Source: Candidatus Zixiibacteriota bacterium
GTDB taxonomy: Bacteria > Zixibacteria > MSB-5A5 > GN15 > PGXB01
Reading direction: 5' to 3'
NCBI GenBank assembly: GCA_016933695.1
Contig: JAFGAL010000004.1
Span: forward strand, 124,001 to 188,000
Length of the DNA stretch: 64,000 nt
Position 1 is the first letter of the stretch; each line of letters opens with the position of its first letter. Below the pieces are notes generated by a model, which was given only the letters and a program-made list of their open reading frames with translations, did no database searches and had not been told where the DNA came from. Below are positions 15,823 to 26,441 of this stretch, piece after piece. A program made the position numbers and the translations under genes.

Positions 15823-18573
15823 TTATTTGAGGAAGATCATTTTTTTGGATTCGACGTTATTGCCTCTTTGTAAACGATAGAAATAGATGCCACTGGCGGT
15901 TTGACCGCCGTTGTCATCGCTTCCGTCCCAGACCACGCTGTAATTGCCCGGCCCCTGAACTTCATCGACCAGCGTCTTGACATGCTGACCGAGAATATTA
16001 ATCACTTCCAGTTTCGTGCGGGCGGTGTTTTTGCCGCCGGTATTGTGCAGGGCATAACTGATTGTCGTGGTCGGATTGAACGGATTCGGGTAATTCTGCG
16101 CCAGCGAGAAGCTGTTGGGAATACTCGCAAAACCGCCGCCGTCGTAAATATCGGTGGTAACTCCCTCGAAGAAATCCATGATATGCGCCAGAACCGTGTC
16201 CCGGAAATCCCAGCGGGGCATTTCGTTTTGAATGTCTTCAAAACCAAAGTTAAAATACACCAGCTTGTATTCGACATTATAACAAATCGCCGAATAACCG
16301 CCGCCCTGAAAAGTCAAAGCCGGGACCGCACCATCAACCGGAATTATAGAAGCTGAGGCATCTATATCTTGATGAAATGATGAGGAATATCGCAGGTATA
16401 ATGCACTTCCCAGTGGCGATCCCTCCACGCCCCTGTGATAGGGAGCAAAATACGTCGTGTTATATGCCGCATGCAAATACGTATCCAGAAACACCGAATC
16501 CTCGGCGTGAAGCTCGGTCGCGATCCGCTGACCGGTGATAAAGAGATTGCCGTGATTGTCAAGATAATCCGTGATGACATCGATATCCTCGCCGGTGATG
16601 ACATTCGATGATGTTTCGCCGGTGAACCACACCGCCACGCGATAGTCGCTCAACGTGGTAAATGGTGGCGTCCCTTTGGCTTCCTTATCCCAGATATGCA
16701 CCGGCAGTTTCAGCCGGTAAAAATCGCCATAATACTGCTGTTCGTACGATCCCCCCCGGTCGGCGTCGACCAGAAGAATCTGCGGCTTGCCGGCGATAAT
16801 CTCCATCCCGAAACTGGCGCCGTACGCGCCGCCGTCAGATTCGACCGTCACGAAGAATGAATCAAATCGCGGTGTGATCGTATCCGGAATCATGAACGTA
16901 ATCGGATTGGCGGGATTGCCGGCATTGAATCCATCTCCCGGGAAATTGTCGAATGAAAAATCGGGATTGACAAACGCAATCGCCGGATCATTGGAATTGA
17001 GAGTAATCACCGCATTGGATGCCGTCAGCCAGTCGTTCTGCAAATTGAAATAGAAACTAATCGTCTCCCCGGCTTCATAGATATCATTGCCGTTTTCATC
17101 ATCGAAACCTATCGACGTAAACGTGAAATACGGTTGCGACCAGGTGACGTCCATGTTCGCGGTCATCAGCGAATCGGAATCGGAAATGTCCCAGACCGCC
17201 ACCTTGGTGATTACGTCGCCGTAGCCCCGGCTGTTCGGCGTGGTCTTGTCGTCGAAATGCCGCGCATTGGTGAATCCGGGAAACGGATCGCCGCCGTCGC
17301 CCTTGCTGTTCAATGCATATTCCAGTTGAAAGAGCCCATCGGCCTGTTCCAGCGCCACATGATAATGTTCGGGATCGTCGTTGGAACCCATAAAACCGGA
17401 GCCGGCGGTCTCATCGACATGATAAATGCACAGCCCGCTTCCGGGAAGCGCGTTGTCGAAACCGACCTGCTGACGATTTTCAATCAGGAAATATTCCGTT
17501 CCGGTGTAATCGCCATCCGCCCAGAGTTTATAGGCCACCGGTTCGGTTTCGACTTGCGGAATCTCCACCCCGGTCATATTGCCGGGAATTTCCGTCGGCG
17601 TCAAATAGCCGAGCATCATCTTGCACCAGGCATCGAAATGAGCCGGTTTACGGGAATTGCCGTTGTAACTGCCGCCGGCCATCAGCGACCATTTGCCGAG
17701 ACCGGCCGAGGTGAAATCAGTATCGGCAATATCATATAAGTCGGGAAGTCCAAGAAAGTGACCATACTCGTGGCAAAACACTCCGATCGGTGAAATGCCC
17801 TGAGAAATGGCCGATTCCTCCGGCTCACAGGTATACTTGTCAATCTTCACGCCGTCGGCTGTAACACTGTTCTGACCCAGCCACCACATGTGCGAATGGA
17901 TTTCACTATCATTGCCGGACTCCTCATACCCCGTTCCGGCATGAACTATGAACAACCCGTCGACTTCACCATCCGGGTAGCCATCGGGGCCGCTGTAATC
18001 ATACTGCGAAAAATCAATGTCATCATCGACCTGGGCAATGAGATCGATCGTCATTCCCTGTGTATTCGCCGGATATACCCCGCCGCCATGGCTTTCACCG
18101 GGGCCGACATAGTACGAATACAGCTTATCCATCCGGTACCAGCCGTAGATATCACCGATGATAAAAAACTTGCCGTAGGAATTTTCCATGTAAAACTCGG
18201 TCATGGAGCCGGTCGAATTGTAATTGCCGGTGGAAAACAGCACCGAATCGAACTGCGTCGTTGTCGCCGCCAGATATCCGTCGGTGTACTGCTTGTCGAC
18301 GAAATCCACGAGCAGAACACATACCCGCACCGTGTCGACCGTATCGTCCTCGGCCCCCAGTGCCAGTGACCGCGAACGCATCCGCGCCGTGGGAGTATTC
18401 ATGCCGCGCGCCTTGGCATCCTGCATGGCCGCGATATATGCATCGAGTCTGCCTTCATCGGCGAGTTTCTGCAGGACTTCATCCGATGGCTGCACGGCGT
18501 ATGCTGAAGATAATCCCAGCAGGATTATCACCGCCAGCGCCGCTGCAATCCGATAACTATTCGCCCGTCTCAT
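15823..18573 (-). CDS. Secreted M6-family metalloprotease with T9SS/FlgD-type C-terminal domain
   Basis: This 916-aa protein has a signal peptide (hydrophobic ~10-25, AYA cleavage). The M6 (immune inhibitor A-like) peptidase domain holds zinc motif HEYGH at 267-271, followed by FLGLPDLYD and the conserved GLGKWSLMAGG. Beta-rich domains follow (~500-600), then an MDVTW..-type linker and an intracellular-protease-like 'DYRVAVWFTGE' domain (~640-790). The final ~95 residues are NYPNPFNPTTTI ... GIYFYRLQRG ... KKMIFLK, the sorting/FlgD-Ig domain typical of T9SS-like cargo. It should degrade proteins outside the cell. It is the second gene after the S8 protease (63-nt gap), with AAAGG 10 nt before the ATG. 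The catalytic site is intact. Confidence 0.92.
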   Translation of the reverse strand: MRRANSYRIAAALAVIILLGLSSAYAVQPSDEVLQKLADEGRLDAYIAAMQDAKARGMNTPTARMRSRSLALGAEDDTVDTVRVCVLLVDFVDKQYTDGYLAATTTQFDSVLFSTGNYNSTGSMTEFYMENSYGKFFIIGDIYGWYRMDKLYSYYVGPGESHGGGVYPANTQGMTIDLIAQVDDDIDFSQYDYSGPDGYPDGEVDGLFIVHAGTGYEESGNDSEIHSHMWWLGQNSVTADGVKIDKYTCEPEESAISQGISPIGVFCHEYGHFLGLPDLYDIADTDFTSAGLGKWSLMAGGSYNGNSRKPAHFDAWCKMMLGYLTPTEIPGNMTGVEIPQVETEPVAYKLWADGDYTGTEYFLIENRQQVGFDNALPGSGLCIYHVDETAGSGFMGSNDDPEHYHVALEQADGLFQLEYALNSKGDGGDPFPGFTNARHFDDKTTPNSRGYGDVITKVAVWDISDSDSLMTANMDVTWSQPYFTFTSIGFDDENGNDIYEAGETISFYFNLQNDWLTASNAVITLNSNDPAIAFVNPDFSFDNFPGDGFNAGNPANPITFMIPDTITPRFDSFFVTVESDGGAYGASFGMEIIAGKPQILLVDADRGGSYEQQYYGDFYRLKLPVHIWDKEAKGTPPFTTLSDYRVAVWFTGETSSNVITGEDIDVITDYLDNHGNLFITGQRIATELHAEDSVFLDTYLHAAYNTTYFAPYHRGVEGSPLGSALYLRYSSSFHQDIDASASIIPVDGAVPALTFQGGGYSAICYNVEYKLVYFNFGFEDIQNEMPRWDFRDTVLAHIMDFFEGVTTDIYDGGGFASIPNSFSLAQNYPNPFNPTTTISYALHNTGGKNTARTKLEVINILGQHVKTLVDEVQGPGNYSVVWDGSDDNGGQTASGIYFYRLQRGNNVESKKMIFLK

Positions 18574-18636
18574 TGTATCATGCCTTTCTCACTGGATGTC
18601 TTCTCGAGACCATCTCGTAATCCTCTGGTTCCCTGC

Positions 18637-21546
18637 TCACTTGAGCATCAACATTTTCCTGGTCTGCACGCCGGAATCGGTTTTCAAACGATAGAAGTAC
18701 ATCCCCGATGCCACCGGCCGTCCGTTTTTGTCGACTCCGTCCCAGACAATACTCTGCGTCCCGGCCGCCATGGTTTCATCGAGAAGCGTCGTCACTTCCT
18801 GCCCCAGGACGTTGATCACGGTCAGTTCCACCGTCATGGTGCGCGGCAGATCGAATGCGATAACGGTGCTGGGATTGAACGGATTCGGGTAGTTCTGGTG
18901 CAGAACGAACGACTCCGGAAGTGAGCTGTAATAATCCTCGACCGAGGTTACACTGTGGTAACGCTGCAAGGCCCGTTGCACCGAAGCATACATATCGTTC
19001 ATATCGGTTCCGACAACAAGCGCCAGCGCCAGTTCGACCGAATCTCCCGGGGCGAGAGTGTGAGGACCGCTGGTAAGAATCGTCAGGTAGTCACCGGCCG
19101 CATGTGTAGCAATGTCAATACCTGTCGACATAATATACGCATATTTGTCCTGATCCGTCAAGGACAGCTTGCCGTCGACGTTTTCCAGCGACAACGCCCC
19201 GGCCAGGTTCTCCAGCATCACCATTCCGGCCGCCGATGTCCCGCCGTTTTGATACAACAGGTTATGTTCGCCGTCATAACCGAGCAGGTCGCCGTCGTCA
19301 TTCAGGTCGAAATCGGCCAGAAAACCGAAACGGAGGTTGCTGACCGGTTCATTGGTCTTGTTAATCAAAAAGTAGCGAACAATCAGGTATCCCTCTTCGC
19401 CCGGAGCATCGTAACTTGAAACGATCTGACGGACCGCAATCGGAATCGGGAACTCGGAAGCATTATCGACAAAGACCGCGTCACTGCGATAGCCGCCATC
19501 AATGGCGGGATTGCTTGCCGAAAGCGAGACGGTCGGAGTGAAATCGGACTGATCGGCGCGACCGAGACTGTCGCGAACCGACGACGACAACTGCAGGGCG
19601 TTGCGGCCGATAATAATCCCCGCTTCATACAGCAGGTTGGATGATCCGTCAAGCGTCAATCCCTTGCCACCAGCCGGGTAAATCGAATTGGCGCCGAGAC
19701 CGAACTGGCCGAAATCGGTAACGGTAAACTGCACTCGCTCGGTGACATGCGTCAGCAACGTACCGTTCGGGGCGCGACCGACGGTCAATTCCGTGTAAAG
19801 CGTATCCTGGCCGCCATTGTTCGGAAAATCGATATACAATGTCAGATCGATCACCGTGCCGTGAATCAGGCTGTCGGACACCTGGATTTCAAACGGCACC
19901 ACGTTCATCGCCTGCATGATCCCTTCCGGGAAAAAGAATCCCGCAATGTCGTTGCCGAATGTCACCCCGTCGGTGGTGGTTTCGATCCGGCCGGTAACCG
20001 TGTCGAGACCGCCGGTCGGAGCCGACAGCTTAACGAACAGGTTGGCGGCCTCGCCGGGATCGAGAATATTATCGCCCTGGATAATGCATTCTTCCACCAT
20101 GAGTGACGGCAGCGCGGGCGTGGGCATGTACGACAGCGCCAGATCCGCATCCGGCAAACCGTATCCGTACACGTTGTCCTCGCCGGCTTCGCCCATGTCG
20201 CGCGCGGACAGGATGATCGCGGTTTTCACCTGCTCCACCGTGGCATCCGGGTTGTACTGACGCAACAGAGCCACCATGCCCGCGATAAACGGCGCGGCCA
20301 TCGACGTGCCGGTCATGAGGTGATAACTGCTGTCCTTGTATGACGAATAAATCGAAACGCCCGGAGCCACGACTTCGGGTTTCTTCTGCGTCTGATCGCA
20401 GGCCGACGGTCCGCGGCTGGAAAAACCGGCGATAACATTATTGACATCATCAATGGCACCAACCGCAAACGTATTCAGCGGAGAGGTGGCGTTGTCGGCG
20501 GGAATACGAAGCGACGCCGAATCGGGACCTTCATTACCCGCGGCGAAAATCGTCACAATGCCGGCCGCCTCGACATTATCAATGGCCTGGCTGAACGTCT
20601 GATCGCATGGCGGAAACAGCGACTGCGGAACGCCCCAGCTGTTCAGGATCACGTCGGGAACGTCACTGACCGTATTGGGGTTGCCGTCGGGATCGATCGC
20701 CCACTGGAAGGCTTCCAGGATGTCCGAAACGGTGCGGCTCAACGTCTGCCCCTGATCGACCACCGCCGCGCATATCCATTCCGCGTCGGGCGCTACACCG
20801 AAGCTGTCGGACGGCGTACTACCGACCATGACACCCATGGTATGCGTGCCGTGGCCGGACTTATCGGACGGCACCGTGCCGGTTGCGTACGGGCCGAGAA
20901 AACAGGCGTTGAACGCGGCATGGTTGCCGCGCCAGTTGTGCGCCAGTGCCGGGTGCGTGCCCTCGACTCCGGTATCGAAATTGCACACCAGACGGCCCTT
21001 GCCGGTGATACCGCGACGCCAGACCGCCGGGATATTCAGCTTTTCCAGATGACTCGAAACGGCGCTGGCAGTCTTGGCGACAGCCGCGTTTTCGACGGGT
21101 CTGATATAATCGAGATGCGCATCCTGAATGATCGATGTCACTCCCGGAAGACTCGACAACTGCGCAATCTTGGCCAGCGGAATTTCGAAAGCCAGGGCCG
21201 GGGCAACCCAGAATTCCTTTATGGAAGCATCGTTATGAATCTGTTTGACCTGGTTTTTAAGTGAGGAAAGCAAACCGGAATTGGCGGACTTCAGATGTTC
21301 GATAACGGCGGCATGACGAGCCTTGAACGTGGATGAAGACGCCGAACCCAGCCGCTGGACATCGCGATTGACATCGAACGCGTCGGCAAACAGCACCACT
21401 GAAACCAGCGAGTCGGCATTGGCCTGATCCACCCGTGAAAGCACATCCAACAGTGACGGAGACATTTCGGCGGCGTGCGACACCGCAATTATGAGAAGTC
21501 CGAACAGAAGCGCAGAGGCTATTCTATTGATTGCTATGCTATTCAT
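18637..21546 (-). CDS. Secreted S8 (subtilisin-like) serine protease with T9SS/FlgD-type C-terminal domain
   Basis: A 969-aa exoprotease: signal peptide (~1-25), an inhibitor_I9-like propeptide (~35-150), then the S8 domain with Asp191 (NFDTGVEGTH), His232 (SGHGTHTMGVM), oxyanion Asn338 (AAGNEG) and Ser415 (TGTSMAAPF). All catalytic residues are present. Beta-sandwich regions follow, and the C-terminus has NYPNPFNPSTVI, a VINVLGQEV strand, GMYFYRLKTD and a basic end, as in its neighbour. GGAGG lies just before the ATG. The S8 and M6 genes together form an extracellular protein-degrading operon. Confidence 0.93.
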   Translation of the reverse strand: MNSIAINRIASALLFGLLIIAVSHAAEMSPSLLDVLSRVDQANADSLVSVVLFADAFDVNRDVQRLGSASSSTFKARHAAVIEHLKSANSGLLSSLKNQVKQIHNDASIKEFWVAPALAFEIPLAKIAQLSSLPGVTSIIQDAHLDYIRPVENAAVAKTASAVSSHLEKLNIPAVWRRGITGKGRLVCNFDTGVEGTHPALAHNWRGNHAAFNACFLGPYATGTVPSDKSGHGTHTMGVMVGSTPSDSFGVAPDAEWICAAVVDQGQTLSRTVSDILEAFQWAIDPDGNPNTVSDVPDVILNSWGVPQSLFPPCDQTFSQAIDNVEAAGIVTIFAAGNEGPDSASLRIPADNATSPLNTFAVGAIDDVNNVIAGFSSRGPSACDQTQKKPEVVAPGVSIYSSYKDSSYHLMTGTSMAAPFIAGMVALLRQYNPDATVEQVKTAIILSARDMGEAGEDNVYGYGLPDADLALSYMPTPALPSLMVEECIIQGDNILDPGEAANLFVKLSAPTGGLDTVTGRIETTTDGVTFGNDIAGFFFPEGIMQAMNVVPFEIQVSDSLIHGTVIDLTLYIDFPNNGGQDTLYTELTVGRAPNGTLLTHVTERVQFTVTDFGQFGLGANSIYPAGGKGLTLDGSSNLLYEAGIIIGRNALQLSSSVRDSLGRADQSDFTPTVSLSASNPAIDGGYRSDAVFVDNASEFPIPIAVRQIVSSYDAPGEEGYLIVRYFLINKTNEPVSNLRFGFLADFDLNDDGDLLGYDGEHNLLYQNGGTSAAGMVMLENLAGALSLENVDGKLSLTDQDKYAYIMSTGIDIATHAAGDYLTILTSGPHTLAPGDSVELALALVVGTDMNDMYASVQRALQRYHSVTSVEDYYSSLPESFVLHQNYPNPFNPSTVIAFDLPRTMTVELTVINVLGQEVTTLLDETMAAGTQSIVWDGVDKNGRPVASGMYFYRLKTDSGVQTRKMLMLK

Positions 21547-21846
21547 CTTTCCTCCTCAAATAAAACCATATCCCATTTGAGCAAGGAATGTGCCATCAGA
21601 GAAAGATCAAAAATAGAGGGGATAGTATGAAAATCCCTGCACATCTCATATCAAGAAAACCACCATATCACATTGTTATCCAACAGGATAAGAAATAATG
21701 ACAATTCTGTATAAAAAGTGATCGCTACTGCCATAATCGAACCACCACTCTGCATGGCTATGCGCAGAAATGCAAACACGAAATGAATTGCACAGTCAAA
21801 GCGTTATTGATAAAAGGCAATCGGCTATGTATCTTTGGAAAGACAC
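21547..21846. other. Intergenic region between divergent genes (about 300 nt)
   Basis: This AT-rich gap separates the S8 protease gene (minus) and the GT-C/TPR gene (plus) and must hold both promoters. Loose candidates exist (for example TTGATA on the minus strand near 21653), but none has both boxes with good spacing. No hairpin, repeat or small gene stands out. Confidence 0.5.
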
Positions 21847-24012
21847 ATGAGTAAATTGACCGATAGTATTGCATCCCGGCCGTATCTGGCCGTCCTGGCG
21901 ATTGGGCTGGTCGTCCGGCTCGTATACCTTCTCTATTATATACATGGACCGGAATGGGATCGGTTGCTGGTCGATTCGCTGTTTCATCACCGCTGGGCGA
22001 TGGTTATCGCTGGTGGGGATATACTCGGCGGCGAGGTGTTTTTCCGCGCACCCCTCTATATCTACCTATTGGGTCTGCTGTATGGAATATTCGGTCATGC
22101 CATTCTGGTCGGACGGATTTTCGGGCATCTGGTCGGACTGATCGCCGTCCTGTTGACGTATCAGCTGGCCGATCGCCTGTTTACCAGGCGAGTCGCAATC
22201 GTGGCGGGAATCCTGCATGCCCTCTACCCGCTTGCCGTTTATTTCGAAAGCGAGCTTCTGGTCGACAGCCTGTTTACCATGCTGACAGAACTGTCGTTGC
22301 TCTGTCTTCTTATTGCCGGTGAACGAAAAACCATACGATGGTATTTCATCACCGGTGTGGTAATCGGCCTGGCCGCCATCACCCGCCCGGTTATTCTGGG
22401 ACTGGTGCCGGTGTATCTGATATGGATTCTGTTCGACCGGGAAAAATCCGCCGGGTATTTGAGACCGATCGGCGCCATGATACTGGGGATGCTCCTGCTG
22501 ATTTTCCCGATAACAATCAGAAATCACGCGGTCGGCGATGATCTCGTTTTGATCTCAGCATCGGGAGGCGTGAATTTCTACATCGGCAACAATCCCGACG
22601 CCGACGGATTAACCGCGGCCATGCCCCCGCCGCTGGGCGCCAACTGGCGGATTCAGGACATTACCTATCTCGCCGAACAGGATCTCGGTCGGGAATTGAA
22701 ACCGTCGGAAGTCTCATCCTATTGGACGCATCAGGCCCTGCACTGGATCACAGAGCATCCGGGCGATTTCCTTCGCCTGTATCTGAAGAAGCTGTACTAT
22801 GCGGCAAATAATTACGAAGTGGCGAATAACCGCAACCTGCGATTGTTTTTTGATAGCAACCCGGTCGTGAAATTCATCCCGCTGAATTTCGCCGTGCTGG
22901 TCTTTTTGGCAACTATCGGAGTGATGCTTTCATTCGGCAACCGACGTGCGCGCCTGATTCTTCTGTATCTTGTCTGGTATCTGCTGACGATTGCCGGCTT
23001 CTTCATTAACGCCCGGTTCCGCCTGCCGATCCTCCCCCTGCTCATGATACTCGCGGCGAACGGCGCAGTCGGATTGGTGCAATTCGCAATGAAACGGCAA
23101 CATATCACAAGGCACATCGCCGCCATTGTTGCCGGGGTGTTACTGGTTCTGCTGTCCTGTTCCAATTGGTACCATTACCATGCCGATGATTCCTCCGGTG
23201 GCTTGTTCAATCAGGCTAATTATGACCTCGCACACGGACAGACGGATGAGGCAATTGCCCGGTACAAGCACATCCTGTCAGAATATCCGGACTACCCGGA
23301 AGCCGCCCTCAATTGCGGCGCGGCGTATTTGAAAACGGGCAACGGTGATTCGGCAATGGCTTATTTCCGCCGTGAACTGGAATCATTTCCCGCCAATGCG
23401 CGGGCGCTGAGTAATATCGCGTCGTTGTACTATGTGCAGGGGCAATTCGATTCCGCCCGGTATTATGCCGAGGCGGCCATACGTTCGACACCATACCTGG
23501 TCGATCCCTATCTGGTCGGACTGCGAACCGCCGCGGCGGTCGATGACACGTCGGCATTTCATGCCATGTTGCAACGGGCGGAAAAATCCGTATTCAATCC
23601 GATTCGCATGTATCTTGATGCGGGCATGATTTTTTCCGAGTGGCAAATGCCCGACAGCGCCGAGTTGTATTTGCGTCGCGTTTTGGAGGCCGATAATCCG
23701 GCCCCGGAAACCGATGACGCCGCCTTTGACTGGACGACGGCCGCGACCGGAGCGGACTCGGATGCGCTGAAAGCCCGCGCCGCCTATCAACTGGGATACC
23801 TGCTCGGCAGGCAGAACCGATTGAATGAGTCGATCGCCATGAGTGCCCGGGCCATTGCACTGGACAGCGGCCTTATCGAGGCGTATGTCAATCTGGCCAG
23901 CGGGTATCTGGCCGCCGATCAACGGGCGAACGCCCGGCGCATTGTCGATCTGGCGCAACGACGATTCCCTGGCAATGCATTGATCGCTGAACTTGCCCGC
24001 CGTATCCCATAA
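21847..24012 (+). CDS. GT-C-fold membrane glycosyltransferase (PMT/GT39-like) fused to TPR repeats
   Basis: I place the start at ATG 21847 (MSKLTDSIAS, 721 aa), with GGAAAG 6 nt upstream; the earlier in-frame TTG at 21835 overlaps that site. Residues ~10-455 hold about ten TM helices, and the early periplasmic loop with 'PEWDR..VDSL' and 'FFRAPLYIYLLG' matches GT39/ArnT-like transferases that use polyprenyl-phosphate sugars. Residues ~460-720 are TPR-like (AEAAIRSTPYLVDPYLVG, YQLGYLLGRQNRLNESI, AYVNLASGYL) and probably periplasmic. The acceptor is unknown. The stop codon lies inside the U-tract of the opposing gene's terminator. Confidence 0.8.
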   Translation: MSKLTDSIASRPYLAVLAIGLVVRLVYLLYYIHGPEWDRLLVDSLFHHRWAMVIAGGDILGGEVFFRAPLYIYLLGLLYGIFGHAILVGRIFGHLVGLIAVLLTYQLADRLFTRRVAIVAGILHALYPLAVYFESELLVDSLFTMLTELSLLCLLIAGERKTIRWYFITGVVIGLAAITRPVILGLVPVYLIWILFDREKSAGYLRPIGAMILGMLLLIFPITIRNHAVGDDLVLISASGGVNFYIGNNPDADGLTAAMPPPLGANWRIQDITYLAEQDLGRELKPSEVSSYWTHQALHWITEHPGDFLRLYLKKLYYAANNYEVANNRNLRLFFDSNPVVKFIPLNFAVLVFLATIGVMLSFGNRRARLILLYLVWYLLTIAGFFINARFRLPILPLLMILAANGAVGLVQFAMKRQHITRHIAAIVAGVLLVLLSCSNWYHYHADDSSGGLFNQANYDLAHGQTDEAIARYKHILSEYPDYPEAALNCGAAYLKTGNGDSAMAYFRRELESFPANARALSNIASLYYVQGQFDSARYYAEAAIRSTPYLVDPYLVGLRTAAAVDDTSAFHAMLQRAEKSVFNPIRMYLDAGMIFSEWQMPDSAELYLRRVLEADNPAPETDDAAFDWTTAATGADSDALKARAAYQLGYLLGRQNRLNESIAMSARAIALDSGLIEAYVNLASGYLAADQRANARRIVDLAQRRFPGNALIAELARRIP

Positions 24013-24043
24013 AAAAAGACCGGAGACACGTGAATGTCTCCGG
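24011..24043 (-). terminator. Rho-independent terminator of the TonB/PorV/lipoprotein operon
   Basis: A perfect 9-bp stem (CCGGAGACA 24020-24028 with TGTCTCCGG 24035-24043, loop CGTGAA) is followed on the minus strand by TCTTTTTTT. The T-tract overlaps the TAA of the plus-strand GT-C/TPR gene, so one 30-nt element serves the convergent pair. Confidence 0.88.
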
Positions 24044-24068
24044 CCTGATGTATTCGCGAAAAGACCGC

Positions 24069-26405
24069 TTAGTAATCCGAGATAATCGCGTTAGCCTCAT
24101 CGGTAAGCCGGCGGTTATCTTCGATATCCTGCTGAATACTGCGCAATTTCTGCACGCTGACTTGCGCGTCGGCGGTTCGATCCATCTTGCCGGTCTGCAA
24201 AAACGGCTGAACCGTCAACCAGTCCATCGTCTCATTAAAGATTTTCTGTGCCGTAATCGAATCAATGGCAAGCAGATTGAACGAGTAATGTATGGTCTTA
24301 TACACCTGCGTCTTTCTCGCACAGGCGACGACTCTACCTTGATAATTGCCAAGATCGTAACCTACAGTATCGTGTATGGATATGTACTCATATAGCGCTT
24401 TTGAGGCCCCATCCTTCACTACATAGCCCACTTCGGGAAGTGCCCACAATGTATCCATCCAGGGATTTATACCCGGATACCAAATATACCGATCCTTCAA
24501 CATTGCAGAATCAATAGCGAAATCGAATAGTGCTGTATCTATTTCTGGTGTTGCAGGCATGTCAAACATGTAAGGATTCGACAATGCATGTGCGCCAATG
24601 AAATCTTCAATACGTCTGTAATACAGTGGATTCTCAAGACTTCCCAGAGGCCAGCATCCCCAGGTAGTATACCAGATGCCGTCAATGCCGAAGTACTCTG
24701 CATAAGTCGATGGGATATTTTGAAAAAACGGGCGGAATAAGTAGTTCTTGGCTTCATAAAAAGGCCCGCGAAGCATTGACCAGGCACTCATGCCGGAATT
24801 CAGTCCGCTAACGACAAATGATGTAATATACTGGGCGTTGTTTGCTGAACCAACTGGCAAAGAAAAATCCATTGCACTACCGGCATCATCTTTCGTAATG
24901 ATAATAACCTTGTGCCGGAGAATGTCGGTTAGTTTGACATTCGGGACACCATCAGATGCAAAATCCTTAATATTTCCGGGGGCAAAGTAATCCTGTGTCG
25001 TTAAGAACAAGCTGTACCTTAATAATGCCCCGTTAATAGTGTCGTTTGGCAAAAGGTTTTCACTATCAAAACAACCCGGCTTCCAGGCATTAGCCAGATT
25101 ACTGTAGACATCTTTCAACATAATGCCATCATATATGGGATAGCTGGTGTTATACTTGTATATTGGCGCGTTAATACCCAAATAAAGGGACTTGTAATTC
25201 GACCAGTCAAGCAGAATAATATCCCGTTCGTATTTGGGTTCCACAACACTGATCCAGCGAAAGTCCGGGGCATTATCAGGCACCTTCGAATCGTCGCGCG
25301 CCTGACAGGTAAAGAAGAAATATCTCTGTCGGGTAATGGCTTTAACCGAATCCGGCGACGGATCCTTGCGGAACGCGTCATAAATTCTAGCCCTTTCCAC
25401 GTCATACAACCAGCCATTCGATTCTTCCACCAGATAGGTTTCGGGATCGACCATCGGGAGACTATCGAGCAGGTACAGAGAATCTTCCGGTAAAGCCGTC
25501 GAATCTATTTCACCATAAACACCGAGTAACAACGTATCCCATGTCCCCAGATCGAAACGGCGGAGGTCCTGGTTGGTCACTTCGACCGGATAATACTCAT
25601 AAACCGGGGTGATCGTGGTCTCCGGCGGTGTCACCGTGGTATTGATGGCAGTATCCGCGGAAACCATGCGGGCCAGGGTATCCCCCTCCAGATAATAATG
25701 GCCGTAATCATCGACGAAATACGCCTGTAGGTAATTCTCGTTTAGAAACTCCATTTCCAGACTGTCATACGGTCCGTAGAATTTCCACCGGTACTCAAAC
25801 GGCGGGGCATCACGCGGATAATCCACCGGATCGGTCGCCGACCATTTGATTTCGATACCCGGCAAAATACCATCAGAAGACTGCGCATTGATAAACGGAC
25901 TGCCGATGCTGTAAAAATTGACTTTCGTTACCGGGAAATGGTTGTTTTTACGAAACATGCGATAGATGATATCGGATTCTTCGCCGAGATTGTCGATCGC
26001 CTGCAAAAAGACATACGATGAAACAAACTTGCGCACCGGATCCTTCACATCGGCCGACATGTTCACTTTGGCATTGGAATTGGGATTTTCCAGGGTGACT
26101 TCCAGTACGGTCCAATCGATATCTGCCTTGTTGCCGTAAATATACCCGAGCGGATCCCCGCCGACCACGGTGCTTTCAATCACAGCATAACGGAAATAGC
26201 GAATAAATCCGTCAACATCGGTACCATACCAGTAGATGGTGGTATCGGATGAAAACTGTGAACCGGAAACCGGAATATTGACAAACTGCACTATCGGCGG
26301 CTGATTGATACGTTCCGGCCCCTCAACCTCTTTGGTACATCCCCAAAATCCGATGGAATATATTGCCAACAGTAGCGCAATTATCAGCAAAACGCCACGT
26401 TTCAT
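24069..26405 (-). CDS. Large lipoprotein of unknown function
   Basis: A 778-aa protein with a lipoprotein signal: basic start MKRG, hydrophobic ~5-20 and a lipobox-like FWGC with Cys at 22. No enzyme motif is recognised. An Ig-like start (PPIVQFVNIPVSGSQF, TIYWYGTDVDGFIRYFRYAV) gives way to a long Tyr/Asp/Pro-rich region. It follows a TonB-dependent receptor and a PorV-like protein in one operon. By analogy with SusC/SusD-type systems it could be a surface-exposed binding partner, but no SusD similarity is visible. Codon use around 24300-25300 looks somewhat more AT-rich than the neighbours. The function is unknown. Confidence 0.75.
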   Translation of the reverse strand: MKRGVLLIIALLLAIYSIGFWGCTKEVEGPERINQPPIVQFVNIPVSGSQFSSDTTIYWYGTDVDGFIRYFRYAVIESTVVGGDPLGYIYGNKADIDWTVLEVTLENPNSNAKVNMSADVKDPVRKFVSSYVFLQAIDNLGEESDIIYRMFRKNNHFPVTKVNFYSIGSPFINAQSSDGILPGIEIKWSATDPVDYPRDAPPFEYRWKFYGPYDSLEMEFLNENYLQAYFVDDYGHYYLEGDTLARMVSADTAINTTVTPPETTITPVYEYYPVEVTNQDLRRFDLGTWDTLLLGVYGEIDSTALPEDSLYLLDSLPMVDPETYLVEESNGWLYDVERARIYDAFRKDPSPDSVKAITRQRYFFFTCQARDDSKVPDNAPDFRWISVVEPKYERDIILLDWSNYKSLYLGINAPIYKYNTSYPIYDGIMLKDVYSNLANAWKPGCFDSENLLPNDTINGALLRYSLFLTTQDYFAPGNIKDFASDGVPNVKLTDILRHKVIIITKDDAGSAMDFSLPVGSANNAQYITSFVVSGLNSGMSAWSMLRGPFYEAKNYLFRPFFQNIPSTYAEYFGIDGIWYTTWGCWPLGSLENPLYYRRIEDFIGAHALSNPYMFDMPATPEIDTALFDFAIDSAMLKDRYIWYPGINPWMDTLWALPEVGYVVKDGASKALYEYISIHDTVGYDLGNYQGRVVACARKTQVYKTIHYSFNLLAIDSITAQKIFNETMDWLTVQPFLQTGKMDRTADAQVSVQKLRSIQQDIEDNRRLTDEANAIISDY

Positions 26406-26441
26406 GAGTTTCCTCCACTATCTTTTATCTTATCATCCATA

